Source: JBQQPY01 sp052258065 (GTDB lineage Bacteria; Pseudomonadota; Gammaproteobacteria; Enterobacterales; Enterobacteriaceae). Taken from it: a stretch of DNA of 64,000 nt. The DNA is taken from NCBI GenBank assembly GCA_052258065.1, contig JBQQPY010000002.1, positions 806,001 through 870,000 on the forward strand, written 5' to 3'. The notes beneath the pieces were generated by a model. The model saw only the letters and a program-made list of their open reading frames with translations, searched no databases and was not told the DNA's origin. The position numbers and the translations under genes were made by a program. Positions 28,965 to 38,144 of this stretch are shown one piece after another; position 1 is the stretch's first letter, and each line of letters opens with the position of its first letter.

Positions 28965-29545
28965 AGCGCAATGGCGCTAAAAAGCAGGCAACTTCGACCA
29001 ATGGCGTCGGTTCTTTAGAAGCCTACGCGCTAGAATAATGCCGATAGCAAGCGCCTGCAGCATGATCAAGCGCAGCAGGCTAGTCGTGTTATCAAACTGT
29101 TTGGCTTCAATTTCTAGCAGTCGGCATACAGCGTTAGAAAGACAAAATTACTCGAGCTTTTTTATCTTTGATTATCCGTACCAGCTAGTGATTGAAGCAG
29201 TCACCCGCCAGCTAATTACTTACAGCCAGCCGGTCAGGTACGCTGATATTTTTGCCTAAGCCGAGTGACCAGACTGCCGTTTATTTTATACACGCTGGCC
29301 CTTAAGAGGCGGCTATTGCACGTGAGAAAAGTGTTCGGGCTGGGCTCACCGGTGACTTATCGAATCAGCGGATACAACATCTCTGCTATCCGCACCGAGC
29401 AGGCTATCTTTTGTCTTATACTGAATAGGTCGCACCTTGCATTAACACACCCAGCAGCACGACGAAAACCAGCACGATAACCTCGCGGTGTAAACAGACA
29501 GAATGAGAATCCAGCGCCAACCATAGGTTTTCTTTCTGTTTTGAA
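28965..29545 (-). pseudogene. smp: smp (ytjB) membrane protein pseudogene
   Basis: On the minus strand, 29,130-28,985 reads EIEAKQFDNTTSLLRLIMLQALAIGIILARRLL, aligning with E. coli Smp (TEAQQVDNTTNILRLMLLLSLAIGVVLTRTLL). Near 29,500 HREVIVLVFVVLLGVLMQGA matches its N-terminal membrane helix. The middle is frameshifted and has stops. In E. coli smp lies divergently next to serB, as here. Confidence 0.8.
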
Positions 29546-29633
29546 CGCTTTATATTGCCAGCACAGTGCCAGTGATAGAATAGCTTATTGCACGGTGCTG
29601 ACGTCAGCTGAACATAATCTTACAGGAATCAAA

Positions 29634-31141
29634 ATGCCTAATATTTTCGTGCTCTCCTGTGATCTGCCTGAGAGAATTTGAGAATGGCTGCGATTGTCTT
29701 TTTTATTAAGCGGTAATAAGGTCATGCTGCTAGATTATTGGGTAGGGGATATACTTATTGGTTATTATACGGAAAAATCTAGATAAACAGAGTCGGTTGC
29801 GGTATTGGCGCGCTAGACGCGCGGCGATAGTTCTGCTAGAAGTCGCTGAGAGCCAGGGTTACGCCGCGCTGTACCATAATCAAGAGCTAGCCGTGTCTCC
29901 TTTAGTAAAAAAGCCCATTTCAGTGTGCTGGGCTTGCCGAACTGCGGCGCGATAAGCTGCGTTTAGTTTTCATCGCAGCCAACAAGATTGAGATTCGTGA
30001 TAGGCGCTGACCAGCGAAATTTTGGGCGAGACGGTGAATGCCGGTTACAAGACGCGGGAATTAATGCGCCAGATAGAGAAGCTAGAGCGCTTTTCATCTA
30101 TTTCAGTTATTTCAGTTTATTAGATAGCAATTCATTTACATTCTATGAATAATTTTTTTGTGTTCTAAATAGCAGATTCTTACAGTGATAACTTAAGATT
30201 GCAAACAAGCGGATTGATTAAGTCCGATAGAGATCTGCACGTGCAGTCGCAGATGGATATTAAATAGGCTTCTACTACTTCAAGCTCGTTAAAGTAATAA
30301 ATTACGTAAAACCGTAAGCTACAGCTCAAAACCCACAGGAAATCCGAATTTCGGATCAAAAATTCCATACATATTCTAATTTTATCCTGACGCTCATTGA
30401 GGAGTCTTGCGATCTAACCTTGTCTAAATATAGGCTTCTCTGAAAAGTATTTTTAGCATTCAAACTAGCCTTCCCTGGCTATCTACCACTGAACAAGAAC
30501 ACGACAATCTATTTCATGCGTGCACATTATGATCTAAAAGATGTCATATTTTTCACCAGAGCAGCTTATTCTCATTCATGAAACGGAAATCACAAAAAAT
30601 ATAAGCAGGTCAAAGCACTGAAGCAGACGGAGTTAACAATGCCGAGCTGATGTCCTATACACCCACTGATAAATAACGAGACTCACTACTAACATGCGTC
30701 TATCTGGATTAATTAAAAATCCATCACTCGATGAGTGATGCAACTCTTCTTTATCTTTTGCCTCATTTACTGGACTTAAATCATATCGAGATCGTATTTT
30801 CTAAATTAGAATCACTGCTCAGAAAAGCTGCAGCAAGCACCGCTTATTCGCCGTAGAATGCACTCGATTAAGCTATTGAGTTCATTTTTTATAAAGATTG
30901 TGATAGTTTTTGTAGTAGAAGTATATAAATCGGAATAGATAAAGAGCTCCCTAGAGCTCCCTATCTGTTAAACGGTAGAGATTAGCGATGATGAAAATGA
31001 TTTATTGTTGACTATAGAATCAACGATTCTAGGCATCGCGTTCTAGATTAAGGCGAAAGTCAATGAGTAGAGTAAGGTAAGGTAACCATTAATCATGCCG
31101 AGCTGCTGCAAGTGCTGTGCATTCCTGATCGGCAGTCCTAA
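29634..31141 (+). pseudogene. serB: serB (phosphoserine phosphatase), split by an IS
   Basis: From the ATG after CAGGAA it reads MPNIFVLSCDLPER and a stop. Then LSGNKVMLLDY, LYGKNLDKQSRLRYW-like pieces and, near 30,000-30,080, ANKIEIRD with ILGETVNAGYKTRELMRQIE follow. A type A IS630 copy begins at 30,085. Homology resumes near 30,990 with DENDLLLTIESTILGIAF, then KAKVNE and VTINHAELLQVLCIP up to the stop at 31,139. The catalytic DxDST section is missing. Loss removes the last step of serine synthesis, so serine would come from the host, from glycine, or from another phosphatase. radA follows directly, as in E. coli. Confidence 0.9.
30085..30950 (+). mobile_element. Decayed IS630-family element, type A, inserted in serB
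   Basis: The left end GAGCGCTTTTCATCTATTTC follows a TA. Inside, the plus strand reads SNFILTLIEESCDLTLSKY, FSPEQLILIHETEIT and, near the end, frames similar to other type A copies. The right end, with a decayed GGAATAGATAAAGAGCTC, is near 30,945. Stops occur throughout. The host gene serB continues on both sides. Confidence 0.75.
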
Positions 31142-31168
31142 AACGATCTATTTTGCTGAGGTTAATCT

Positions 31169-32548
31169 GTGGCTAAAGCGGTAAAATACGCTTTTATATG
31201 TAACGAATGCGGTGCAGATTATCTCCGCTGGCAAGGGTTATGTGCGGCTTGCCATGCCTGGAATACCATCACCGCAGTGCACCTTCTCACCAGCAGTGAC
31301 GCCAGCGATAGCCGCGCAAGCAAAATGAAAAAGCTTTCGGATATCAGCCTGGACTTGCTGCCTCGCTTTTCTACGGGTTTCAAAGAGCTAGATCGTGTGC
31401 TAGGTGGCGGAATGGTGCCGGGTAGTACTATTTTGATTGGCGGCAGCCCCGGCGCCGGGAAAAGCACGCTGCTACTGCAAACGCTCTGTAAACTGGCCCA
31501 CAAAAAGAAAACCCTCTACGTCACCGGTGAGGAGTCTCTACAACAGGTAGCGATGCGTGCGCACCGACTCGGGCTGCAAACCAGCGATCTTAATATGCTA
31601 TCTGAAACTAGTATCGAACAAATTTGCCTGATTGCCTTGCAAGAAAAACCGCGCTTGATGGTCATCGACTCGATTCAGGTCATGCAGATGGTTGATGTAA
31701 AATCATCTCCGGGCAGCGTCTCCCAGGTACGGGAATCTGCCACCTATCTGACCCGCTTCGCCAAAACCCAGGGCGTAGCGATAATGATAGTCGGTCATGT
31801 AACCAAAGACGGCGCCTTAGCCGGTCCAAAGGTGCTTGAGCACTGTATCGACTGCTCAATTATACTAGACGGCGATTCCGATTCTCGTTTCCGTATACTG
31901 CGTAGCCATAAAAACCGGTTCGGAGCGGTAAATGAGCTTGGCGTGTTTGCCATGACCGAGCAAGGATTGCGTGAAGTCAGCAACCCCTCCGCAATATTTC
32001 TAAACCGTAGCAAGGAGGTCGCACCCGGCAGCAGCGTAATGGCGCTCTGGGAGGGCACTCGTCCGCTGCTGGTAGAGATCCAGGCGCTAGTGGATCATTC
32101 GATGATGACTAATCCGCGTCGGGTAGCGGTAGGGCTTGAGCAAAATCGGCTAGCGATTCTGCTAGCGGTGCTACACCGCCACGGCGGACTAGAGATAGCA
32201 GATCAGGATGTCTTTGTCAACGTAGTCGGCGGAGTGAAGGTCAGTGAAACCAGCGCAGATTTGGCATTGATACTCGCAATAGTATCGAGTCTACACGATC
32301 GACCGTTGCCGAAAGATCTAGTGGTGTTTGGCGAAGTCGGTTTGGCTGGGGAAATCCGCCCGGTTTCAAGCGGCCAGGAGCGGATCACTGAGGCCGCTAA
32401 GCATGGTTTTCTCCGTGCTATTGTCCCGCTGGCTAACGTACCTAAAAGAGTACCGGAAAACATGCAGATTTTCGGTGTAAGAAAACTAGTCGACGTGCTG
32501 GCTATACTGGAAGAATGTCACATCCCGGAATGTGATAATATGTCATAG
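31169..32548 (+). CDS. radA: DNA repair/recombination protein RadA
   Basis: RecA-like branch-migration helicase that helps process recombination intermediates. 459 residues (460 in E. coli). It starts with GTG at 31,169 behind TGAGG. Zinc finger Cys11, Cys14, Cys25, Cys28; Walker A GGSPGAGKST at 91-100 (Lys98); the RadA-specific KNRFG at 248-252; Lon-protease-like C-terminal domain from about residue 300 with QDVFVNVVGGVKV. There is no frameshift. Upstream serB is dead and the usual downstream nadR is not present; IS481 sequence follows. Confidence 0.96.
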   Translation: MAKAVKYAFICNECGADYLRWQGLCAACHAWNTITAVHLLTSSDASDSRASKMKKLSDISLDLLPRFSTGFKELDRVLGGGMVPGSTILIGGSPGAGKSTLLLQTLCKLAHKKKTLYVTGEESLQQVAMRAHRLGLQTSDLNMLSETSIEQICLIALQEKPRLMVIDSIQVMQMVDVKSSPGSVSQVRESATYLTRFAKTQGVAIMIVGHVTKDGALAGPKVLEHCIDCSIILDGDSDSRFRILRSHKNRFGAVNELGVFAMTEQGLREVSNPSAIFLNRSKEVAPGSSVMALWEGTRPLLVEIQALVDHSMMTNPRRVAVGLEQNRLAILLAVLHRHGGLEIADQDVFVNVVGGVKVSETSADLALILAIVSSLHDRPLPKDLVVFGEVGLAGEIRPVSSGQERITEAAKHGFLRAIVPLANVPKRVPENMQIFGVRKLVDVLAILEECHIPECDNMS

Positions 32549-32559
32549 ACAACAATCAA

Positions 32560-33420
32560 GTTTTACTACCCAATACTGATTAAAGCACTTGCTGATTATA
32601 GAGCTAGACATACCGGTCAGCGTGACTTTAAGCTCACTCAATAAAATAAAAATAATAGCTTTGCAGCACATCTTCTATAAGTCTATTAAGTCGCTCAACC
32701 ATACTATTCGTTTGTACGTGCATAGCTAAGCTAAGATGGTTTCTATATCAACCTCTTTACATAAACGCTTAAATTCGTATTTCCCGGTGGCTGAGCGTTT
32801 TTTCAAACCAAAAGACAACCTGTAAATTCTTTGTTACTGCCCTTCAGTACCCGATAAACAGCCATGGCACATGCTCGACAAAGAGCATGAAAGAAGCGTC
32901 CTACATTGGCCGCGCAGTCTTCGCTTTATAGAAATTGATAAAAACTCATCGAGTCGCTAGATTTATACGCATAAAAAGGTGGCGACATGAGGTTTTATCT
33001 CGCATTTGTGAAAGATACTTCATGTCAATATATATGCAAGCAAGCTAGTAGCTTTTAAATGTTTGTGCTTTGATTTTGTTGCTTTTTCTTTCATGTTATG
33101 CAAATACTTTAACTCTATTCCACCGCTAACCGATCGTCTAGCAGAAGCAGAAGCATCTTCTGCAGGATAATGACCACCTCTTTATAAGTAGGTGACAGCA
33201 TCTTCTACTATGAACAATAGAGCATGTCACTATGCCTCTTAATACCACTTCGTTTTTTCTATCTAGAAACGCTCAGTTTAGAGATGCCATGTAATGCTTA
33301 GCTAAAGTAAATACTGGCTGGTTGCTTGCCTGAAGAATCGCTCTAATTTTAGGCCTTGTAGCTGCCTGATTATTAATTTTAATGTTCATGATGTTTTGCC
33401 TTTAAGCATATTCCTCAATA
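32560..33420 (-). mobile_element. Decayed IS481-family element
   Basis: Minus-strand remnant with the same order of segments as 18,985-20,200: C-terminal part near 32,600-32,700, catalytic middle near 32,780-32,960, and the N-terminal helix-turn-helix near 33,280-33,370. Heavily frameshifted. Begins directly after radA. Confidence 0.6.
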
Positions 33421-33424
33421 GCCA

Positions 33425-34295
33425 TCTGCCTAGAGCGGCTATATAGTAATTCAGAACTAAACAAGGATATTATGTTGAGATATCCTTAAGACAGTGAGTC
33501 CAATCGATTCTCCTTTTATACTCAGTCACTTTGGTTGGACGAGAATCCGGTAACGACTCACTGACCATAAAGACACTATATACCCTCAGCCATTTTTATT
33601 CACAGTCCTTTCGAGCAGGTTTTCTAGGCATGAACGGCAGCGCCACGCGTATGTATCTAATCAATTCAGCACGGCCCCATGCAAATGACCGGATGCACCG
33701 GCTCATAGAGCTGACGATACACATCTAGCAGGTTTTTATAGAAGCAACGAATTCGGCATTGGCTTCTAGCGACATAACGCAGGAAATCTTCTTAGTTATT
33801 TTTTAATGTGCGTTTTACTGTTTTACGCGAGATAATGTTAACTTATTGTAGTGCTGCTGCTTAGTCGTAAACTCTACTGTCGTTCCCTCTTGGGGCTAGC
33901 TACAGTATACCGCAATCAAATACACTGCGGCAGGCTATTTACAATGTGGTTATACATCTATTGCTCGGTTTACGACTTAGGAATGCCTCAAGCCCCCCAT
34001 TTGATAAAATAACAATTGACCCAATTAATCTTGCCGGTACCTATTTATAAAATCTTGGCTAACACTTGGCTACTCGATCACTTTATACATCTAATTGATA
34101 CATAGAAATTTAATAAAATTAATGTATTCACAACTTTCTGTGCGCTATGCTTATCCTTACTGATTAATGATTTCAGTTGCGTTCTTTCTTCTAACGTGAG
34201 GATAATAATATATTTCCCTATTTTTTTTAAGGGATTGCTTCAGCTTTGGCTACAAATACTACAACTGTCACTTTTTTGCGCCTTAAGTTACTAGG
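33425..34295 (-). mobile_element. Decayed IS630-family element, type B
   Basis: Minus-strand type B remnant. The 5' terminus near 34,290-34,240 reads GCGCAAAAAAGTGACAGTTG then TAGTATTTGTAGCC, matching the left ends at 5,725 and 25,065. The N-terminal LTSEERTQLK segment lies near 34,170. Adjacent to the IS481 remnant on its other side. Confidence 0.65.
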
Positions 34296-34937
34296 TAACA
34301 ATACGTATATTAGCCACAAAATACATGGCAAGCACCTATTATAGCCTTTTAACATTATTCAATAGAGCATCCATATGCTTGCAAAGTGTCTATTTTGACT
34401 TTAGCTCAAGCTTGACTAAGTCAGGTACTTAATCAAGTTTAATTGTGAGTCAGCAGTAATCAGCCTCAATTAGTTATAACTAATTGATTTTATTTATTCC
34501 TAATTTAAGTGAAAAATGACGACTGCAAAGGATGATTGCTAAATAAAATGCAAGATAGAAAATCAGCTACACCATAGAACTGCTAACAGATAGGCGCAGC
34601 GGGCTGTGCGAGCAGTCTTGGCATTATAAGACCAGCTCAACCTTGAAATATTGCAGACGACGCAGAAATCAAGTGTCAAATACGAGAATTCCCCATTATA
34701 TAGACTCAAGCGGCCAACAGTAATTTATACTATAAAGTAGTTTACTCTGCGCATTTCATATATTTTCTTGAGAATGAGCTATTAAGCCATGAGATTTAGG
34801 TTCTATATTTACAAGACAGTCTAACTGTCCATCTTTTTGAAAAGTAAATAATTTATTTATGATTTCCTGCTTTTTAGTAAGATAAAATTAAGCGTGTAAT
34901 GACGTATTCCATTCTATCGGCAGGAAAACTTAGAGTA
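34296..34937. other. Eroded intergenic DNA
   Basis: 640 bases of AT-rich DNA with no gene. About 34,795-34,885 resembles 10,665-10,745 (shared AGTCTAACTRTCYATMYTT and AAGTAAATAATTTAT stretches), so part of it is a dispersed repeat I could not assign to an IS. Confidence 0.4.
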
Positions 34938-34938
34938 T

Positions 34939-34968
34939 AAAAAACCGGGCTTTGCCCGGTTTTTTATA
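34939..34968 (-). terminator. Rho-independent terminator of the alpha operon
   Basis: Minus strand: AAAAAACCGGGC, loop AAA, GCCCGGTTTTTT, 19-40 bases past the rplQ stop. A strong GC stem flanked by A and T runs, so it may work in both directions. Confidence 0.9.
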
Positions 34969-34986
34969 AACTTGCACAGTAAAAGA

Positions 34987-35382
34987 TCACTCTTTCACCG
35001 ATTCCTCTGCTGGAAATTTTTCTTCAGCGCGATCAACGAGTTCGATATATGCCATCGGCGCGTTATCGCCTGAACGGAAGCCACACTTCAAAATTCGAGT
35101 GTAACCACCGGCGCGATTCACGAAGCGCGGGCCCAGATGCTTAAAGAGTTTTGCTACGATCTCGCTATCACGAGTGCGGGCGAATGCCAGACGGCGATTT
35201 GCAACGCTGTCGGTCTTAGTAAGCGTAATCAGCGGCTCAACAACGCGGCGAAGCTCTTTCGCTTTCGGCAGGGTCGTCTTAATGATTTCATTACGAATCA
35301 AAGAGCTGGCCATGTTACGGAACATGGCCTTACGATGGCTACTATTACGGTTTAGTTGACGACCACTCTTACGATGACGCAT
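34987..35382 (-). CDS. rplQ: 50S ribosomal protein L17
   Basis: Binds 23S rRNA near the polypeptide exit. 131 residues (127 in E. coli); the last few residues (AEEKFPAEESVKE) are the variable acidic tail. The start MRHRKSGRQLNRNSSHRKAM and the GGYTRILK motif are typical. It is the last gene of rpsM-rpsK-rpsD-rpoA-rplQ, 40 bases after rpoA and followed by a strong terminator. Confidence 0.98.
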   Translation of the reverse strand: MRHRKSGRQLNRNSSHRKAMFRNMASSLIRNEIIKTTLPKAKELRRVVEPLITLTKTDSVANRRLAFARTRDSEIVAKLFKHLGPRFVNRAGGYTRILKCGFRSGDNAPMAYIELVDRAEEKFPAEESVKE

Positions 35383-35422
35383 GACCTTATCCTTCTCAGT
35401 AAAAGCTTAACCTGTAATCGGG

Positions 35423-36412
35423 TTATTCATCCGTGATACTTGCCGGAGGCCAGCTCTCCAGACGCATGCCTAGAGATAAACCACGAAAAGCTAACACGTC
35501 TTTGATCTCTGTAAGAGATTTTTTACCAAGGTTAGGCGTTTTCAACAACTCAACTTCAGTGCGCTGCACTAGATCACCGATGTAGTGGATAGCTTCTGCT
35601 TTGAGGCAGTTAGCAGATCGGACAGTCAATTCCAGATTGTCAACGGGGCGCAGCAAGATCGGATCAAATTCTGGCTTCTCTTCCTTCACTTCCGGCTGAC
35701 GTACATCACGTAAGTCAACGAATGCTTCTAGTTGTTCAGCCAGAATAGTTGCCGCACGGCGGATCGCCTCTTCAGGGTCGATCGTACCGTTTGTCTCCAT
35801 TTCAATAATAAGCTTATCCAGGTCGGTACGCTGCTCAACGCGTGCTGCCTCTACATTGTAAGCGATACGCTCTACGGGGCTATAGCATGCGTCTAGCAGC
35901 AGACGACCGATCGGGCGCTCATTGTCTGCCGCATGAATTCGAGCAGAAGCCGGAACATAGCCACGTCCGCGCTGAACCCTAATACGCATATTGATGGATG
36001 AGTTTTTATCGGTCAGGTGGCACAGGACATGCTGCGGCTGGACGATTTCGACACTCCCATCATGGGCAATGTCGGCCGCAGTCACGGCGCCAATGCCAGA
36101 TTTATTCAGCGTCAAGACAACGTTATCTTTACTTTGAACTCTTACGGCCAGCCCTTTTAGGTTGAGAAGAATCTCCAGAATGTCTTCCTGTACGCCTTCT
36201 TTCGTGCTGTACTCGTGCAATACACCATCAATCTCAACCTCAGTCACCGCGCAACCCGGCATCGATGAAAGCAAAATACGACGCAGCGCATTACCCAGAG
36301 TATGGCCAAAGCCACGCTCTAAAGGCTCAAGGGTTACCTTGACGTGCTTGGGGCTAACTTGCTCGATGTCTACCAAGCGTGGTTTTAGAAACTCTGTCAC
36401 AGAACCCTGCAT
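35423..36412 (-). CDS. rpoA: RNA polymerase alpha subunit
   Basis: Scaffold of RNA polymerase and target of activators and UP elements. 329 residues, same as E. coli. N-terminal dimerisation domain 1-235, with LGNALRRILLSSMPGCAVTE in its first part; linker; C-terminal DNA-binding domain about 250-329 with LTVRSANCLK, which carries the Arg265-equivalent, and NLGKKSLTEIKD. Clean frame. It lies between rpsD and rplQ in the alpha operon. Confidence 0.99.
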   Translation of the reverse strand: MQGSVTEFLKPRLVDIEQVSPKHVKVTLEPLERGFGHTLGNALRRILLSSMPGCAVTEVEIDGVLHEYSTKEGVQEDILEILLNLKGLAVRVQSKDNVVLTLNKSGIGAVTAADIAHDGSVEIVQPQHVLCHLTDKNSSINMRIRVQRGRGYVPASARIHAADNERPIGRLLLDACYSPVERIAYNVEAARVEQRTDLDKLIIEMETNGTIDPEEAIRRAATILAEQLEAFVDLRDVRQPEVKEEKPEFDPILLRPVDNLELTVRSANCLKAEAIHYIGDLVQRTEVELLKTPNLGKKSLTEIKDVLAFRGLSLGMRLESWPPASITDE

Positions 36413-36437
36413 TATGTCCTCTCTTTGGCACTAACCC

Positions 36438-37058
36438 TTACTTAGAGTAAAGCTCGACGATCAGGTGTTCATTAATGTCTGCAGACAGATCAGTACGTTC
36501 TGGAATACGCTTGAACACCCCTTCCATCTTAGCAGTGTTAACTTCAAGCCAGGTCGGCTTTTCATGCTGCTCAGCGAGCTCTAATGAAGCACGAACACGG
36601 GATTGTTTTTTCGCTTTTTCACGGATGCTGACAACGTCATTCGGAGTCACTTGGTAAGAGGCAATGTTAACGACGCGACTGTTAACCATAATCGCCTTGT
36701 GGCTGACTAATTGACGTGATTCAGCGCGAGTAGCACCAAAGCCCATGCGGTAAACGACGTTGTCGAGACGAGCTTCGAGCAACTGCAAAAGGTTTTCACC
36801 GGTATTACCTTTTAGACGCGCTGCTTCCTTGTAGTAGTTGCGGAATTGACGTTCTAGTACGCCGTAGATACGACGAACTTTTTGTTTTTCGCGCAACTGT
36901 ATTCCGTAATCAGACAGACGTGGTTTACGCGCACCGTGCTCACCTGGCGGTTGTTCAATTTTACACTTTGAATCGATCGCGCGAACACCAGACTTCAGGA
37001 ATAAGTCTGTGCCCTCACGACGGCTTAGCTTTAGCTTAGGACCCAAATGTCTTGCCAT
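36438..37058 (-). CDS. rpsD: 30S ribosomal protein S4
   Basis: Primary 16S rRNA assembly protein and translational repressor of the alpha operon; it acts on the leader before rpsM. 206 residues, as in E. coli. N-terminal GPKLKLSRREGTDL, central S4 RNA-binding domain from about residue 96 (RLDNVVYRMGFGATRAESRQ), C-terminus LIVELYSK. It lacks the zinc Cys motif of some bacteria, as is normal for this group. Confidence 0.99.
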   Translation of the reverse strand: MARHLGPKLKLSRREGTDLFLKSGVRAIDSKCKIEQPPGEHGARKPRLSDYGIQLREKQKVRRIYGVLERQFRNYYKEAARLKGNTGENLLQLLEARLDNVVYRMGFGATRAESRQLVSHKAIMVNSRVVNIASYQVTPNDVVSIREKAKKQSRVRASLELAEQHEKPTWLEVNTAKMEGVFKRIPERTDLSADINEHLIVELYSK

Positions 37059-37088
37059 TTTCTTTCTCCAACTAACCTAAAAGCGGCG

Positions 37089-37478
37089 TTATACGCGGCG
37101 CTTTTTAGGCGGACGACAACCATTATGGGGGATTGGAGTCACATCAGTAATGTTCGTGATGCGAAAACCAGCTGCGTTTAACGCGCGAACGGTAGACTCG
37201 CGTCCCGGACCTGGCCCTTTTACCATAACTTCCAGATTCTTGATGCCATATTCTTTTACTGCTTCGGCGCAACGTTCTGCTGCGACCTGTGCGGCAAAAG
37301 GAGTAGACTTACGAGAACCACGGAAGCCGGAACCACCGGCAGTCGCCCACCCTAACGTATTACCCTGACGATCCGTAATAATTACAATGGTATTGTTGAA
37401 AGACGCATGAATATGAGCCACACCGTCTGAAACTTGTTTTTTAACACGCTTACGCGCACGAATAGGTGCCTTAACCAT
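37089..37478 (-). CDS. rpsK: 30S ribosomal protein S11
   Basis: Platform protein near the E site that touches the Shine-Dalgarno helix. 129 residues, as in E. coli. HIHASFNNTIVIITDRQGN near the start and the basic end CRPPKKRRV are characteristic. 15 bases after rpsM and 30 before rpsD. Confidence 0.99.
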   Translation of the reverse strand: MVKAPIRARKRVKKQVSDGVAHIHASFNNTIVIITDRQGNTLGWATAGGSGFRGSRKSTPFAAQVAAERCAEAVKEYGIKNLEVMVKGPGPGRESTVRALNAAGFRITNITDVTPIPHNGCRPPKKRRV

Positions 37479-37493
37479 TATTTACTCACCCGA

Positions 37494-37850
37494 TTATTTC
37501 TTGATCGGTTTGCGCGGCCCCTTGCGGGTACGAGCATTGGTCTTGGTACGCTGACCGCGAACCGGAAGACCACGACGATGACGCAAACCACGATAAGTAC
37601 CAAGGTCTATCAGACGCTTGATACTAAGGGTTACTTCACGGCGCAGATCGCCTTCGACTACAAACTTGGCAACTGCATCACGCAGCGTGTCAATCTGCTC
37701 TTCAGACAGTTCACTGATCTTAACATTTTCAGCAATACTCGCAGCAGCGCAGATGTGCCGCGAGCGGGTTTTGCCGATACCGTAGATTGACGTTAGCGCA
37801 ATAACGGTATGTTTATGATCAGGAATGTTAATGCCTGCTATACGGGCCAC
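37494..37850 (-). CDS. rpsM: 30S ribosomal protein S13
   Basis: Head protein contacting L5 and the P-site tRNA. 118 residues, as in E. coli. It starts with GTG in GTGGCCCGTATAGCAGG, with AGGAG 8 bases upstream. The GTG and flanking sequence match the E. coli rpsM start, which is part of the S4-controlled pseudoknot. The C-terminal tail ends KGPRKPIKK. Confidence 0.98.
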   Translation of the reverse strand: MARIAGINIPDHKHTVIALTSIYGIGKTRSRHICAAASIAENVKISELSEEQIDTLRDAVAKFVVEGDLRREVTLSIKRLIDLGTYRGLRHRRGLPVRGQRTKTNARTRKGPRKPIKK

Positions 37851-37995
37851 TATGCACTCCTAGAAATTTTAACGGCAACAACATTCTGAAAAGCCCGTTT
37901 TCAGGATACTCAAACAATGTTGCAGCAACATACAAAGGACTGGCTGGCCAATCTAGCCAGCTGAACTCAATTTTGCAAGAAAAATACGGGAAATA
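37851..37995 (-). promoter_or_regulatory. Alpha-operon leader (S4-binding pseudoknot, Alpha_RBS)
   Basis: The 145-base spacer between rpmJ and rpsM keeps the segment GAGTATCCTGAAAACGGGCT then TTTCAG, and the end AGGAGTGCATA before GTG. Both agree with my recollection of the E. coli alpha leader, where S4 traps the ribosome on a pseudoknot around the rpsM start. Upstream is a further stem CTGGC-TAGATTG-GCCAG. Regulation by S4 is inferred from this conservation. Confidence 0.7.
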
Positions 37996-38112
37996 TTAGC
38001 CTTGACGTTGTTTATGCTTAGGCTCAGCGCTGCAAATCACACGAATGACGCCGTTACGCTTAACGATTTTGCAGTTACGACATAATGTTTTGACAGAAGC
38101 ACGCACTTTCAT
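37996..38112 (-). CDS. rpmJ: 50S ribosomal protein L36
   Basis: 38-residue zinc-binding protein of the large subunit. It reads MKVRASVKTLCRNCKIV and ends EPKHKQRQG, with the zinc ligands Cys11, Cys14, Cys27 and a His near 32: the Cys-containing paralogue. It is the last gene of the spc operon, 32 bases after secY, with GGAG upstream of its ATG. Confidence 0.97.
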   Translation of the reverse strand: MKVRASVKTLCRNCKIVKRNGVIRVICSAEPKHKQRQG

Positions 38113-38144
38113 TTTTACTCTCCGTAACTTCTAAAGTTTCCTAA

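Noticed and set aside
29758..29955. 65-codon open frame after deoD
   Set aside because: It is a piece of the serB pseudogene (LDKQSRLRYW region).
37434..37790. 118-codon plus-strand frame opposite rpsM/rpsK
   Set aside because: It is the antisense of highly conserved ribosomal genes and has no independent evidence.
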